Positions 1 through 10,778 of a DNA stretch of 64,000 nt are shown here, one piece after another. The stretch lies in assembly GCA_022496205.1 (NCBI GenBank), contig WTXD01000060.1:91455-155454 (forward strand), written 5' to 3'. This stretch comes from Gloeopeniophorella convolvens. Lineage: Eukaryota > Basidiomycota > Agaricomycetes > Russulales. The notes beneath the pieces are model-generated. The model did not search any database, had not been told where the DNA came from, and saw only the letters and a list, made by a program, of their open reading frames with translations. The first letter of the stretch is position 1. The number at the start of each line of letters is the position of its first letter. The position numbers and the translations under genes were made by a program.

Positions 1-518
1 GCGGGGCTGAGATGGACATGTTGCGCGCGCAAGTCAGGGACGATCATGCAGCTGGCGGCCTTTATAAGGCCCCAAACCTCCTTGGATTGGCGCACGTCAG
101 GCGTGTATTCGGTTCAGTATATGGAAAGTACTCGCCTGTCAGCAACATCTCGGGTGAGAGAACAATCTGCACTATGACCGACGCCCTCTCCTAGGCACCC
201 CAACCAGCACAAACATGCCTAGAACAGGATCCCACCACTGGTCAGTCCATGACATTGGAAGGGGTATGCTTGCGATGCAACGCCTGTAACAGGTATCATA
301 TGTAGATGTTGAGAATCGCAGCAGGGGCGATCCGCCACTGGCGGATACGTCGCGGATGACGCGCATGCGTGGGAGGCACTCGGGTGACCGGTTTGATGAT
401 CCAAGGAAGGATTGTGTCAATGTCGATCGTGGCAAGACATTGTGGGTCTAACTTGAATCTAGCAGCTCTATGAGTCGCTGCGCTGGAGAAAGAAAAGAAA
501 CAAAGCGGCGGGTGGAAC
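1..518. other. No recognised gene
   Basis: I see no coding exon here that resembles a known family. Short open frames exist on both strands, but none shows splice-site continuity or a recognisable motif. The repeated BTB unit described below begins near 519. Confidence 0.5.
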
Positions 519-750
519 TTGAGTGGAACTGTGTCATTACGTAAGCACGGATGTCTCGGATTGGGATTCGCCATGTCAACATCAGGATCTCGAGAGTCGA
601 GACCACCATGCCGGTCGCAGTTTTCTTCGATCGACCACGACCCACCCACCACCTCCCACCACGGCCATCACGCGCACAATTTGGCCAGTGATACCGACAG
701 CTTTCTGTTAACAACATCGGGCAACTCTTCGTTGAAAGTACCTCGAGCCA

Positions 751-1774
751 ATGAGCACCTCCATGCCTGATCGCAAGCGGCCTCGAAGTGAATACGACGC
801 TGAGGCGACCCGTGCTGCCGATCTTTCCAACCACCCCACGCTCTATTTCGACGATGGAAATGTTATCCTTCGCACTGGGAAGACATTATTTCGCGTCCAT
901 CGCTCGGTCTTAGCCCACCATTCCGATGCCCTTCGCGCTCTGGTCCGACCCGAACAGGGTTCCCCCCAGCTTCGCAACTGCATGCTTGTCGTGTTGGAGG
1001 ATGAACGAGAAGATATCGAGGTGATGCTGCAGACGATATACGACGGCATGTGAGTGGCCCCAGGTCTACCCCGCCTCTCGTCACTGACCGTCCCTCGTTC
1101 ACAGGCGCGTTGACTTTGAAACCATCACCATCGAGAACTGGCCTGCCGTCTCTGGCCTTCTACGAACTAGTACAAAATACGGTCTCATTCGCGTGCGTTC
1201 GGATTTACTCCGCCTCTTTGCTCGTGAATGGCCCACGACGCTCGAAGCCTACCTCCTCAAGGAGTCGTCGCCCCGACCCGTGGACCAGGAAGACCTGATC
1301 GTGCATCCCGCCTGCGTAATCGCGTTGCTACGTGAAACGGGCATAGACGACCAGGCCCTTCTTGCAACGCTGTTCTACGGCCTCTCGCGGCGTGTGTGGC
1401 AGTTCTCTGAGCCTGCCACGGGGGCGCACCTTACGCCACTCGCGCCTGCTGACCTTGAGCGCTTCGTGCGCGGAGTTGCAGCGCTACGCACGGACTATGC
1501 CCGATGCGCGCTGCGCCCTACAACCGACGTCGGGCACGTCCATCCAGGATGCCAGGTCGAGCTTGAGCGATTGTGGACTCACGGGGTCATGCACACGATA
1601 TTGAACACACGCGACCTGTTAGGCTCCCCGATCGAGAATCTAGAGGCTGTCAAGGCCCCTTTCAAGCGCTCGACTTTCTTTTGCCCGGGATGCCGCCAGA
1701 ACCTAATTTCTCACTATGACACGCTTCAGAAAACTATGTGGAACAGGATGGCGACTACATTCGGCCTGACGTAG
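751..1774 (+). CDS. BTB/POZ domain protein, copy 1
   Basis: Predicted BTB/POZ protein of about 322 aa, probably a protein-protein interaction adaptor; the partner is unknown. There are two exons: 751-1049 and 1105-1774. The intron (GTGAGT...ACAG) joins the frames exactly. Residues about 25-100 form the BTB core: a strand-turn DGNVIL, then FRVHRSVLAHHSDALR, the usual 'held in reserve until the threshold' region of BTB folds, followed by an acidic stretch and MLQTIYDGM. The C-terminal half is helical and has a conserved FFCPGCRQ segment near the end. The start at 751 adds four residues (MSTS) relative to the Met at 763, which matches copy 2. Agaricomycetes carry large families of such short BTB proteins, mostly without known function. 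It lies in a tandem duplicate with the gene at 2459. Confidence 0.8.
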
Positions 1775-1939
1775 AATAATTTCGAGTACATCTTGATCCC
1801 TTTCTGCAATCTTTGTTGGACATCTCAATATAGGCGATCTACCATTGTAATATACTTGTTTCTTTCTCCATCTTTATGCGGAGCGTCCGCATACATGTCT
1901 TCGAGTATACGTGCACGACCGCACTGGATCGTTCCAAGC

Positions 1940-2085
1940 TCTGGCCGCCTGCGTGAACTACGCACTGTTCGACATGTTCATCGAAACACCGTGCGACGCG
2001 AACCTCCCTAGGCTGTAGGCGATCAAGCGGGTGCTCGACCCATAGAGGATGATGGATTTCGTTGGTGGATGGAAGTACCAAGTTC
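1940..2085 (+). pseudogene. Relic of FAD oxidase C-terminus (BBE end), copy 1
   Basis: Just downstream of the BTB gene a frame reads NYALFD, then ANLPRL, an in-frame TAG, AIKRVLDP, another TAG, and a degraded end with FVGGWK. This matches the last 40-45 residues of the FAD oxidases elsewhere in the window (NYALFD...YGANLPRL.AIK..DP..VMGLAGGFK). There are two stop codons and no upstream oxidase exons, so it is a 3' fragment left by an older rearrangement. It is part of the duplicated unit. Confidence 0.75.
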
Positions 2086-2458
2086 ATCAATTTGTAAGGG
2101 CTCCTTCGTCTTTTGCTGATGCCTATGTCTTCATGTGCTCACGGCCTTCACTACAGCCATATCCCAAGGTCTCAAGTTGCTCTTTGATCTGATACATGGA
2201 AAGTGTTCGCATCTCATGGATTCCTAGACGGAAGCTTGGTCAAACGCGGAGCTTGGAGGAGCTTAGGTTATTACGTACGTGTGGATGCTTCGGATTGGGA
2301 TTCGCGGCCATGTCGCCGGACAACTTGTCGACAAGGCTAATCTTGAGACCACCATGCTGCTGCAAGCCACAAATTTCTTCGATCGACCACAATCGACCCA
2401 CCCACCGCGACCATCGCGCCCGCTCCGTTGAGAGCTCCTCAAGCCAACGACCACCTCT

Positions 2459-3471
2459 ATGCCTGATCGCAAGCGGCCTCGAAGTGAATACGACGCTGAA
2501 GCGACCCGTGCTGCCGATCTTTCCAACCACCCCACATTCTATTTCGATGATGGAAATGTTATCCTTCGTACTGGGAAGACATTATTTCGCGTCCATCGTT
2601 CGGTCTTAGCCCACCATTCCGACGCCCTTCGCGCCCTAGTCCGACCCGAACAGGGCTCCCCCCAGCTTCGCAACTGTATGCTTGTCGTATTGGAGGACGA
2701 ACAGCAAGAAATTGAGGTGATGCTGCAGATGATATACGACGGCATGTGAGTGGCCTCAACTCTACCCTGTCTCGTCGCTGACCGTCCCATGTTTACAGGC
2801 GCGTTGACTTTGAGACCATCACCATCGAGAATTGGCCTGTCGTCTCTGGCCTCCTACGAACGAGTACAAAATACGGTCTCATTCGCGTACGTTCGGATTT
2901 GCTCCGCCTCTTCGTTCGTGAATGGCCCACGACGCTCGAGGCCTACCTCTGCAAGGAGCCAACGCCTTCATCCGCGGACCAGAAGCGCGTTGTCGTGCAC
3001 CCTGTCTTCGTAATCGCGTTGCTACGTGAAACGGGCATAGACGACCAGGCCCTTCTCGCAACGCTGTTCTACCGCCTCTCGCGGCATGTATATCAGTTCT
3101 CTGACCCGGCGACGAAGGGGCGCCTTACGGCACTTGCGCCTGTGGATCTTCAGCGCTTCGTGTTTGGAGTTGCAGCGCTACGCACGGACTACGCTCGATG
3201 CACGCTGCGCCCGACACTTGACGTCGACCAAGCCCATCTGGGATGCCAGACCGAGCTCGAGCAGTTGTGGAGCAACCTGATCATGCCCACGATATTGAAC
3301 ACACGCGACCTGCTAGGCTCCCCGATCGAGGATCTGGAGGCTGTCAAGACCGGCCTGTCCGGGCGCTCGACTTCGTTCTGCCCGGGATGCCGCCAGAGCC
3401 TAATTTCGCATTATGACACGCTTCAGAAAACTATATGGGACAGCATGGTGACTAGATTCGGCCTGACATAG
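2459..3471 (+). CDS. BTB/POZ domain protein, copy 2
   Basis: Predicted BTB/POZ protein of 319 aa, a paralogue of the gene at 751. Exons are 2459-2745 and 2799-3471. The single intron is at the same place and phase as in copy 1 and restores an open frame. The BTB core is nearly unchanged (FRVHRSVLAHHSDALR, MLQMIYDGM), while the C-terminal half shows more substitutions, e.g. around 2960-3000 and 3100-3150. The reading frame is intact in spite of the divergence, which suggests that both copies are under some constraint. Function and partner are unknown; a scaffold or adaptor role is inferred from the BTB fold only. Confidence 0.8.
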
Positions 3472-3651
3472 AATAGTTTGTACTCTACATCTTGATACCT
3501 CCCTGCGGTCTTTTTTGGACGTCTCAATATAGGCGATCTACTACCGTCATAATCATCCACTTCCTGTTTCTCTCTCCGTCTTCATGCAGACGCTGCGTAT
3601 GTCTCCAAGTATACGTGCACGGCCGCACTGTATCGTTTACAGGCCCTGACC

Positions 3652-3770
3652 GACTATTTGTTCGATACGGTCATCGAAACGCTGTACGGCGCGAATCTCC
3701 CTAGGCTGCAGGCGTTCAAGCCAGTGCTCGACCCACAGGAAATTATGGGTGTCGTCGGCGGCTAGAAGTC
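3652..3770 (+). pseudogene. Relic of FAD oxidase C-terminus (BBE end), copy 2
   Basis: A frame reads DYLFDTVIETLYGANLPRL, then LDPQEIMGVVGG followed by TAG. It is the same fragment as at 1940-2085 but less damaged: it has no internal stop before the final one. Only the extreme 3' end of the oxidase is present, so it cannot encode an enzyme. Confidence 0.75.
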
Positions 3771-3835
3771 CCAAGCATTTTTGTAAGGGCTCAAGACCTT
3801 CGCTACAGGCACATACCAAGATCTCAAGTTGCTTA

Positions 3836-4116
3836 TCGAGAACTTCCTTGTTGAACCGCGATCCGCGGCGACTCTAAGTCCGCGTGGTGAACGTTGAACC
3901 TTCGATCTGAATAGATGGGTGGCTCATACATTCACCGTCAAGGGCTTGAGCCTCAACGATGACATCCGCGGGCCCTGCACCCCAGTCATGCACAACACAT
4001 GATAATCGTACGGCGACTCGGATGAGATCATCTGGATAATTCCGGCAGCCGGATTTAAGCAAAGCGCGGGAGACTATGAATTCACTTGAGTACTGTCACG
4101 TAGAAAAGACAGATGT
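3836..4116. other. Intergenic, nothing recognised
   Basis: A short interval between the BTB unit and the 3' end of oxidase F1. I see no gene or repeat in it. Confidence 0.5.
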
Positions 4117-6108
4117 CTAGAACTTGTAACCCCCAGTGAGGCCCATGACATTCTCCGGATCGTACTTACGCCTGATTTCTCTCAGCCTCTGTACATTCTT
4201 TCCATAGATCCCTTCTAGCGGGTCGTCCGGGAGAGCGTAATTCCCGTACATCGTGGCGTCTGTAAGGTCCTGGCCATCTTCCCGCGCTGCGGATCGTAGG
4301 GCGTCCGTGCTTTGATGCATAGCGTCGAGCACTACATCATCGAGAGCCGGATTTGTCCACGCGAAGTAAAGGTTCGTTGGGTAGTATGAGCGGGAGCGGT
4401 CTGGGGGGAATGCGGATGGTGCGCCGTGTGAATAGATCTCCTTGTCGAACGGCTGCACAGCATATAGCAGGAAGACTCCCTCATCTTGTGGGCCTAGCGT
4501 TCTACCCCAATGCTTTGAGAAGACAGTGTCAGCAGGGTTTAGATAAGTGGGTGCGATACTCACGAGCGTCTGGTTCACCACGGCGTCCAGAAGTGCCGGG
4601 CCATAACGGGTGACTGGGACACAGCCGTAAAAGGCACTAGGATAGGAGTTGGGCTTCCGGCTTCATGGTTCGAGAGAGCGAGGAAGTGCACGTACCGCGG
4701 TCCGGCGAACGGGTTTCCGTTGGGGAAGCTTTTGTAAACTTCGTTGAAAGTACCGGAAGTTACGTTCTGCGAATACGAAGGGATTTTGAGGACTTTGTCG
4801 AAGATCCCAGAGGGAGGAGCTGGTCCATCGTAGAAAAAGAATAGTGTGAGGATTGCCTGAAAATTTGATGAACTCTTTTCGAGATAGAGAGATCAGGTTC
4901 GGGGCCCACCTGGTCGTTAATGTAAGCGTATGTCGGCATCAGTTGCGCCTTTTTATCGACCACAGTCTCCTCGAACTCAGTAATAGCGGCGCGGGCGTCT
5001 TCGAGGCCGGGTGGGCCCACGATCGTAAGACCACCCTGCTTCTTCTCAGAACACAGCATCACAATTTGGTAGATAGAGCGTACCCAGACGGGACCTTGAG
5101 GATGGGTTTTGAAGGTAATTTTGGTAACGATACCCTGGCTACCCATGAGTTACCTCGACAAGGCTGATGATATCCAACGAACAAAATTGTTAAAACCGCC
5201 CTGAAAGGGATGCGTTTGTCAGCGAAAACGACGTAGCATAAGTATATGGGTGTACTTACCCTAAGGCCGTAAAATAAGTCCTCATCTTCATGCGTGACAC
5301 TCTTGACCGTCCCATCCGGCAGCACAAGTTCGAAAGCCAACACATTGTCCAAAGACAGTCCATATTGCCTAGTTTTCCAAGAGAATCCTGACAATGTTTT
5401 GGTGAACGTCAGCGTTGATGGGTGGATGTTAAGTAGATGTCCTTACCACCGCCAAGAGTGAAACCCGTAATGCCGACGCCAGGTACTCGACCTCCAACAA
5501 CATTGACGCCTTCGGGATCGAGCCGTTCATATATATCATCCCAAGTCAGACCGACTCCAACCTCCACCTCGCCTGGCGATTTCGAATTGAAACTGATCTT
5601 GTTGAACTTGGCCATCGATATCATCACGCCTCGTGTCGATGAAAAGCCGGGGTTCGACGAGTGGCCGCCACTCTTGACGGCAAATGGTACGCGCAGTTTC
5701 CCTAAAGTACGTATCTTTGAAGTCGAAGGGATTGCAGCTGATCATGAGTGGAGATACGACGGAATGGGTATCGGGAAACGCACAATGGCTCCAACGTCTT
5801 TTGACGTTCCTGGTTCGACAGTGCATACAGAGAAGTCCATGCTTGACGTAAACCAGTGATCGTTGTCTGCGACGTACTGAACCATCGCTGGTGCCCATCA
5901 GTGAGTAAGACGACATGACAATCAATCAATGAGGTGACGCACGAGGGTAAGACACTTGAGAAGCTCTGGAAACCACCCTTTCTAATTGCGTACACGCGCT
6001 CTGAACAGAGGAAGACTGCAGGAGAATCTGCTTTCCATCAGATCGACAAAAGGCAAAGGGCGCGTTGCAAAGCAGAAACCAAGCCGCTATCGGAATCTTC
6101 TTAATCAT
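4117..6108 (-). CDS. FAD-linked oxidase F1 (FAD_binding_4 / BBE)
   Basis: Predicted secreted flavoprotein oxidase of the FAD_binding_4 plus BBE architecture (6-hydroxynicotine oxidase, berberine bridge enzyme, AA7 oligosaccharide oxidase group). The substrate is unknown. The start at 6108 opens with MIKKIPIAAWFLL, a signal peptide. After the first intron (about 5943-5900) comes QYVADNDHWF and CTVEPGTSKDVGAI; the next intron ends at a CTTCAAAG acceptor giving IRTLGKLRVPFAV, then KSGGHSSNPGFSS with the flavin-linking His. GGRVPGVGITGFTLGGG is the FAD pyrophosphate loop. Further exons give YGLSLDNVLAFELVLPDG, GIVTKITFKTHPQG and the C-terminal end YGNYALPDDPLEGIYGKN...NVMGLTGGYKF. It is the most divergent full-length copy in the window and lies 26 kb from the main array. 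No stop was seen in the exons I traced. Confidence 0.8.
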
Positions 6109-8145
6109 GGTGGGCGTCCCGAAGTCGCTGGCGAGAAGAAGCGAGTCAGTTGTAGCAGCAAGTTGCTTCGCCTTATATTTATGTGCACCGGCAAGCGCCT
6201 GGAAACCCCCGGCCAGCGCACCGCGCACCCTAGCGCACCGTACCTTCCTCAAGGAGATGCACAGCCTGAGGCGATGGAGAAAAGTGCCACCAGTTGCCGC
6301 AGCCGAATCTTTATCGTTTTCATTCTACCTGAAGTTTCTTGTCCGATGATCGTTCCGCCCAGTAAGTAAGGGCCTTTCGAGCAATAGGTGGTCGATAAAC
6401 TTGTATAGTCCAGGAGAAATCTGCAAGGTTCCACTGTCGTCCGGCCACCGAGGGAGAGTAAAAGCCGATGCCAAACGCCGATACGCCCGAAGGGCACGTG
6501 AAAGTCATGAGGACCTGCTCAACTCCGAGAACGGCCAATCGGAACGATCGGTATTACATAAGAGATATTTGCACCGTGCACATGTCATAGTGGCCAAACG
6601 AGCACGGGCACGGTCCTGGCGGCCCTTCGGCTTGATGACATGACACCCAGGGGACCCGGAAAAGCGAAGCCATCATCGCGCCAGACTGACTCTCGATCGT
6701 TTCAAGACAGCACCAATATTTTCCCTTGGATATATCTAGGCGAAGGGGAGCGATGTCCATATTCGTACCTGCTGCGATTGGGGCTCTGCCGCTCGGCGCT
6801 CAAGAGTCATGGAAATGACAGCTCCAAGGAGTGCGACGCGACGCGTGACCCGGCAGTCATTTTTGCGACTTAGGGAGATTCTAGCCGGTAATCCTCGCAC
6901 CAAGTTACGAGAGTAGTATATAGTTCGTCGAGCCCAAGTGCAATGCCATTCTGATGAAACATCTCATCGCGCAGATTCATTAGGCCGACTCGCCATTGCC
7001 AAACGCTCTGGAGACAGCATGACCACGGAGTGCGCGTTATACTGGATGTCTTGGAAAGACCTCGAGCCATGTTAATGTTGCCTCGAGTCCGCGTCGAGTC
7101 TTGACCGTGACAACGCGGACACCATCGCCCACGATTTGACCTACTTGCGAGCGCGTGTGAGGACGTGCCTTGGCTGTGCGTGAAGACGTCTGTGAAGCAG
7201 ACCCACTGAGAAGGGGCTGAACGCGTCCACAGATCACGCATGTACCAGCGCTTGAATACGTCCATGACTCGCTCTACGCGCGGGCCAAATTACTTGAGGA
7301 GCTTGATTTCGTGAGCTTGATATACCACTAATCACCGATTGTAGTTCAGATGTACCTGCAAGCTTCTCGGAGCGTCGCCTCGCGAGAACATGCCTCATAA
7401 GTTAGCTAAGTCACCACCTGCGACGGGTGCCGTTTTTATAAGCATCATCTTCAGTGTGTCGTGTGCAGTACCACGCAGTGAAGACAAGACCCTTAGGATA
7501 GAAGTAGAGCTGGGGAAACGATGGCGGATTCTGAGCCCTGTCAAGGAGTGAATCGTGTTCATTAGGTACTGCTATAACAATGGGGTCGAACGGAATCCTA
7601 CAGAACCTCAGAAGTCATGATGGAACTGGCACAGAAAATTGACATGGGATTGACAGCGGACCCCGAGGCAATAGTCGGCTTTTGGAAGCGATCCCGCTGC
7701 CGTATTCAATCGATTGGTTCGGTTGGGCGAAGCACGGGTCCTTGCTCAATTGAACGAGGATAGAGCTTGGTTCGATTGATGAATTCTTGTTAGAAGTGAG
7801 TAGAGGTGTTACGTACTTGCCACGCTCACGCGCACTGTAACCCGGGTCCTGCATACACCCCCAGATGTTACCAGGTGGAGTGGAGTCTCACGAGACGAAA
7901 CGGGGAGAGCCGCAAGGATGCCTTGTGCTCGGCTTAGTTCCGGACAACTACCGGGTCATGCCTCCCCAGGTTCAAGTTATATCGGTCTACACGAGTCCAA
8001 TTCCGTGTCCTGACATGGGAGAGAGGTCAATTCGCGAAACGGAGCTTCCCCTATCCGCGCTCCACGCAAGTGCCTCTCGCCAGTAGCACTCGACAATATG
8101 ATCCAAGAGTAGCACGCACCTGGTATCACTTTTCCACAGGCGGGT
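6109..8145. other. Mostly unassigned; a few candidate exons on the minus strand
   Basis: No gene can be assigned. Some minus-strand stretches look more protein-like than background: 6320-6538 (FGIGFYSPSVAGRQWNLADF), 7000-7265 (HSQGTSSHALASR, and in a second frame IVGDGVRVVTVKTRRGL) and 7615-7854 (DPGYSARERGK followed by a good GTACGT donor). I could not chain them into one frame or name a family. They may be exons of an unrecognised gene or remains of one. Confidence 0.25.
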
Positions 8146-8669
8146 CTAACGCATTAAGATCGAAGCTATAGCCTCACCCACAAGCTTCTCTCGGAGATGA
8201 CTGCACCCGACTTTGACCACGTCGGCCGCCGCGCGATCCATTTTGTCCCGCCTTAGAGTTAGCTGCGTGTAGGGCACGCTGCAGATGATGTACTCTACCA
8301 GTGAAAGAGGGGACAAGAAGCCGGAATACGTACCATAGCACTCATCGTCCGGAGTGCCGGGGCCGGCGGGAGGGAATGGCATCTCCGGGCTCGATAGATG
8401 TGAGGGTGTTCGTGTTTCCTAAGGCGGTTTTTGGCTCCTCCTATCGGAGGAATGGAACCGCAGTCTGTGTACTCACGTGGAAGGTGCATGCTGATTGAGC
8501 CGCCTACTACTGCCGTTGCTGGTGAGCGTAGAGGCGGCGGGGAATCGTGGAGCTGTCTATCCTTCTCTGAAATTTCGAAAAGCGGGAAGATAGAACGAAA
8601 TGACGAGGGTGTGTGTGGGGAAAGCAGGTCCGAATGGACATACGTGGGGAGAATGGGGAGGTAGCTCAA
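8146..8669 (-). CDS. Possible unrecognised multi-exon gene (partial)
   Basis: Candidate coding segments on the minus strand. One begins MSYLPILPTYVHSDLL and ends at a GTGAGT donor after about 66 residues. A second carries PFPPAGPGTPDDECY and stops at a GTACGT donor near 8333. A third, after a CTGCAG acceptor near 8281, reads MDRAAADVVKVGC then SHLREKLV. The last junction is off by one nucleotide as I read it. No family is recognised. It could be a decayed gene, a real gene with an unseen exon, or chance. Confidence 0.2.
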
Positions 8670-9444
8670 ATTTGATCGCGAAAATTCAATAAGTTCCGCA
8701 TCATGGACATGAACCCTGGGGCCCCGAAGTCAGGCTGAGAACTAACCAAAAGCAGAGTCTAGTGGATATAGCACCAAAACACTCTTCGGAAACACACACT
8801 GTGCGTTCGAAGAGGGTATTGGTACACGCACCAATGCCCTCGTGAGCGCATGACCGAGGTGCCATCGGCAGGGTAGACATTGATGTGGGGCCTAAGCCAG
8901 GGGAGTGACGTCAACAACGTACTCTTGACCGTGCTGCAATCCGGCAGCCTTAGTCGTGGCGAGGTACCTGCACAGATAAGCGTAATCAAGTGCTTGGGGG
9001 CCTGCGCGACTGCACGCACGATGGGAAATCTAAGGCTCCCTGGGAGTGTTCCGGAATAGAAGCCAAAGTCGCCTGGCTGGGGCCGAAGGAAGTCTTCACA
9101 GCGAGCCGGGGAATCGACGGCGTGCCGACAGTTCCTGTCAAGAAATTTTGGAACTACCAGCATGAATACGAATCCGAGAAGCTTTCCGAGGGACACTCAA
9201 AGGCCGCATTATAGACGCCCGATGGCCAGCAGGGCGTCACATAACGAGATCAAAAGCCGAGGATACCATGGCTTTGATATCGAACCTGGCAGCGTGAAAA
9301 GTGGGGGTACTAGACAAAACGGTACAGTGTTTAGGTTCGAGCTAGATCTGGACTGAATTAGCGTCCTTACATGAGATGTGGCCTCCCAAGTCCGCCCAGG
9401 GTAACGAGTTAGCCCGTGTGGGTCACCTGAGAAATGTCTAGTGC
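8670..9444. other. Unassigned
   Basis: Open frames on the minus strand (e.g. 8759-9196) have no recognisable motif and no consistent splice chain. I assign nothing here. Confidence 0.4.
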
Positions 9445-10001
9445 TCAGGGGGAACCATCAGCATCATTGGAAAAGGGACTCTCAATCCAGTGGGGAAGTT
9501 GCATGAACCACTGGACATGTCGAAGGCTCGAAGGAGCTCCGCTTTGGTGCTCGGTAATTCTGAGCAGCCGCATAGTAGTATCTAAAGCAGTCTGAAAGTT
9601 TACAGACCAGTTTGCACACCGCTTGTTTCCCCGGCTGAGCTGGATGGGTTCGACAACGTCCTCGCACACAATCCACTGGACGGGAGGTGGCATCTATCGA
9701 AGTTTTCGCGGACCGGAATCTGTCGGCAAGTCAGCGGCATACCTGACACTGGCGTGTTGGCACCGCGACAATCCCTCGGTGGCGTCACGGAGCAGGCAAA
9801 GTGGTCTTCTGCAATGGGCAGGAGAGGAGTGAATGAGAATGATACGCTGGGATCTAGAAGTTCGGCAAGCATTAGCTTGACGGAAGGATCAGGGCTCAAG
9901 TGCTCACCGTCGTCGACAAAGCCGTTTTTGCCCCAAGGAAAGCTGGCGGCAGTGCACCCCTCCTTTGACGACCTGCCCAAAAGATACGTGTACATCGCCA
10001 A
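9445..10001 (-). CDS. Possible unrecognised gene fragment
   Basis: Two minus-strand segments look protein-like and are bordered by plausible splice sites. The upstream one reads MYTYLLGRSSKEG then FPWGKNGFVDD and ends at a GTGAGC donor near 9914. The downstream one, following an acceptor in the 9730s, reads VQWIVCEDVVEPIQLSRGN then LRHVQWFMQLPHWIESPF and ends with a stop at 9445. The segment between them is short and its frame is not clear. No family was recognised and no function is proposed. Confidence 0.2.
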
Positions 10002-10778
10002 CGAGGATGGTAGAGACGCTCGTGCGGCTTTGTGAAGACCTTTGGGATGAAAGACAATCCGAAAACACCGAAAGCTGGCAGTGGTGAATCACTTTCAGAG
10101 TCCGATGTAACACAGGTTGTCTTCGAAACCAACTCCGAGCTTGTACACTGGAATGCCTGGGGATCTGATTTCCGTGTATATCGTCCTGAAGAGTCATCCT
10201 GTTGGACGTGCCAAATAGTAGGCAAATTGAGACCTGAGCATGCTTCGGTCCAGAAGATGGTAGTATCATGCAACTTGCTTTCAAAATCTCTTCCACGTAC
10301 ATGATTGGGGATAAGCTCACTTAACTGGGGTAAGCTCACGGGGTAGCATTCGTGGCACAAATCTACCCTCAACTCATCGACCCGGGACCGTCCGACGCCT
10401 TCCACCCCGTCGGCCAACGTCGACCCCGCTTGTAGGTCAGCTGCGCCCACTGGGTCGAAGGTAGAAGATGTTTTCTGCATGTACCGTAAATCAGAACCCA
10501 TGCACGCCGATTAAATGCAAGAAGACAGCCTGACATATGCAGCAGCATGGTATAAGGTCGTGATCAATCGCTGCGGGGGCGAAGTTAGGTTGACGCTGAC
10601 GTCATGCGCGTCGGAGGGACGCGGGAAATGCCGTGTTGCATGTTTTTATTCTCCAGAGAAATAATTGTCGCCGTCGCCGGTCACCGCGGCTGCAACAAGC
10701 ACAGCCCCGCCATCCACCACCTGTTCCTCTCCGCCATCTGCAAGCAGGTTTGAGCCAAGTGTCTTCGCAATTTCTAGG

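Larger units (their letters stand above)
519..2185 (+). repeat. Tandem duplication unit, copy 1
   Basis: Copy 1 of a direct repeat. The left end shares the stretch with TCGGATTGGGATTCG with copy 2 (second copy near 2290). The body holds a BTB gene, then a decayed FAD oxidase 3' end, then a shared tail containing TCTCAAGTTGCT (near 2170 and near 3825). The match continues outside the coding region, so this is duplication of a whole segment and not just of a gene. Spacing differs between copies through small indels. Confidence 0.7.
2262..3835 (+). repeat. Tandem duplication unit, copy 2
   Basis: Second copy of the BTB-plus-relic unit. It starts immediately after copy 1 ends and carries the same order of parts: upstream block, BTB gene, FAD oxidase relic, tail. 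The 5' flank has lost part of the sequence present in copy 1 between the shared left block and the ATG. Confidence 0.7.

Noticed and set aside
57..70. Palindromic GGCCTTTATAAGGCC near the left edge as a TATA box
   Set aside because: No gene starts at the expected distance on either strand.
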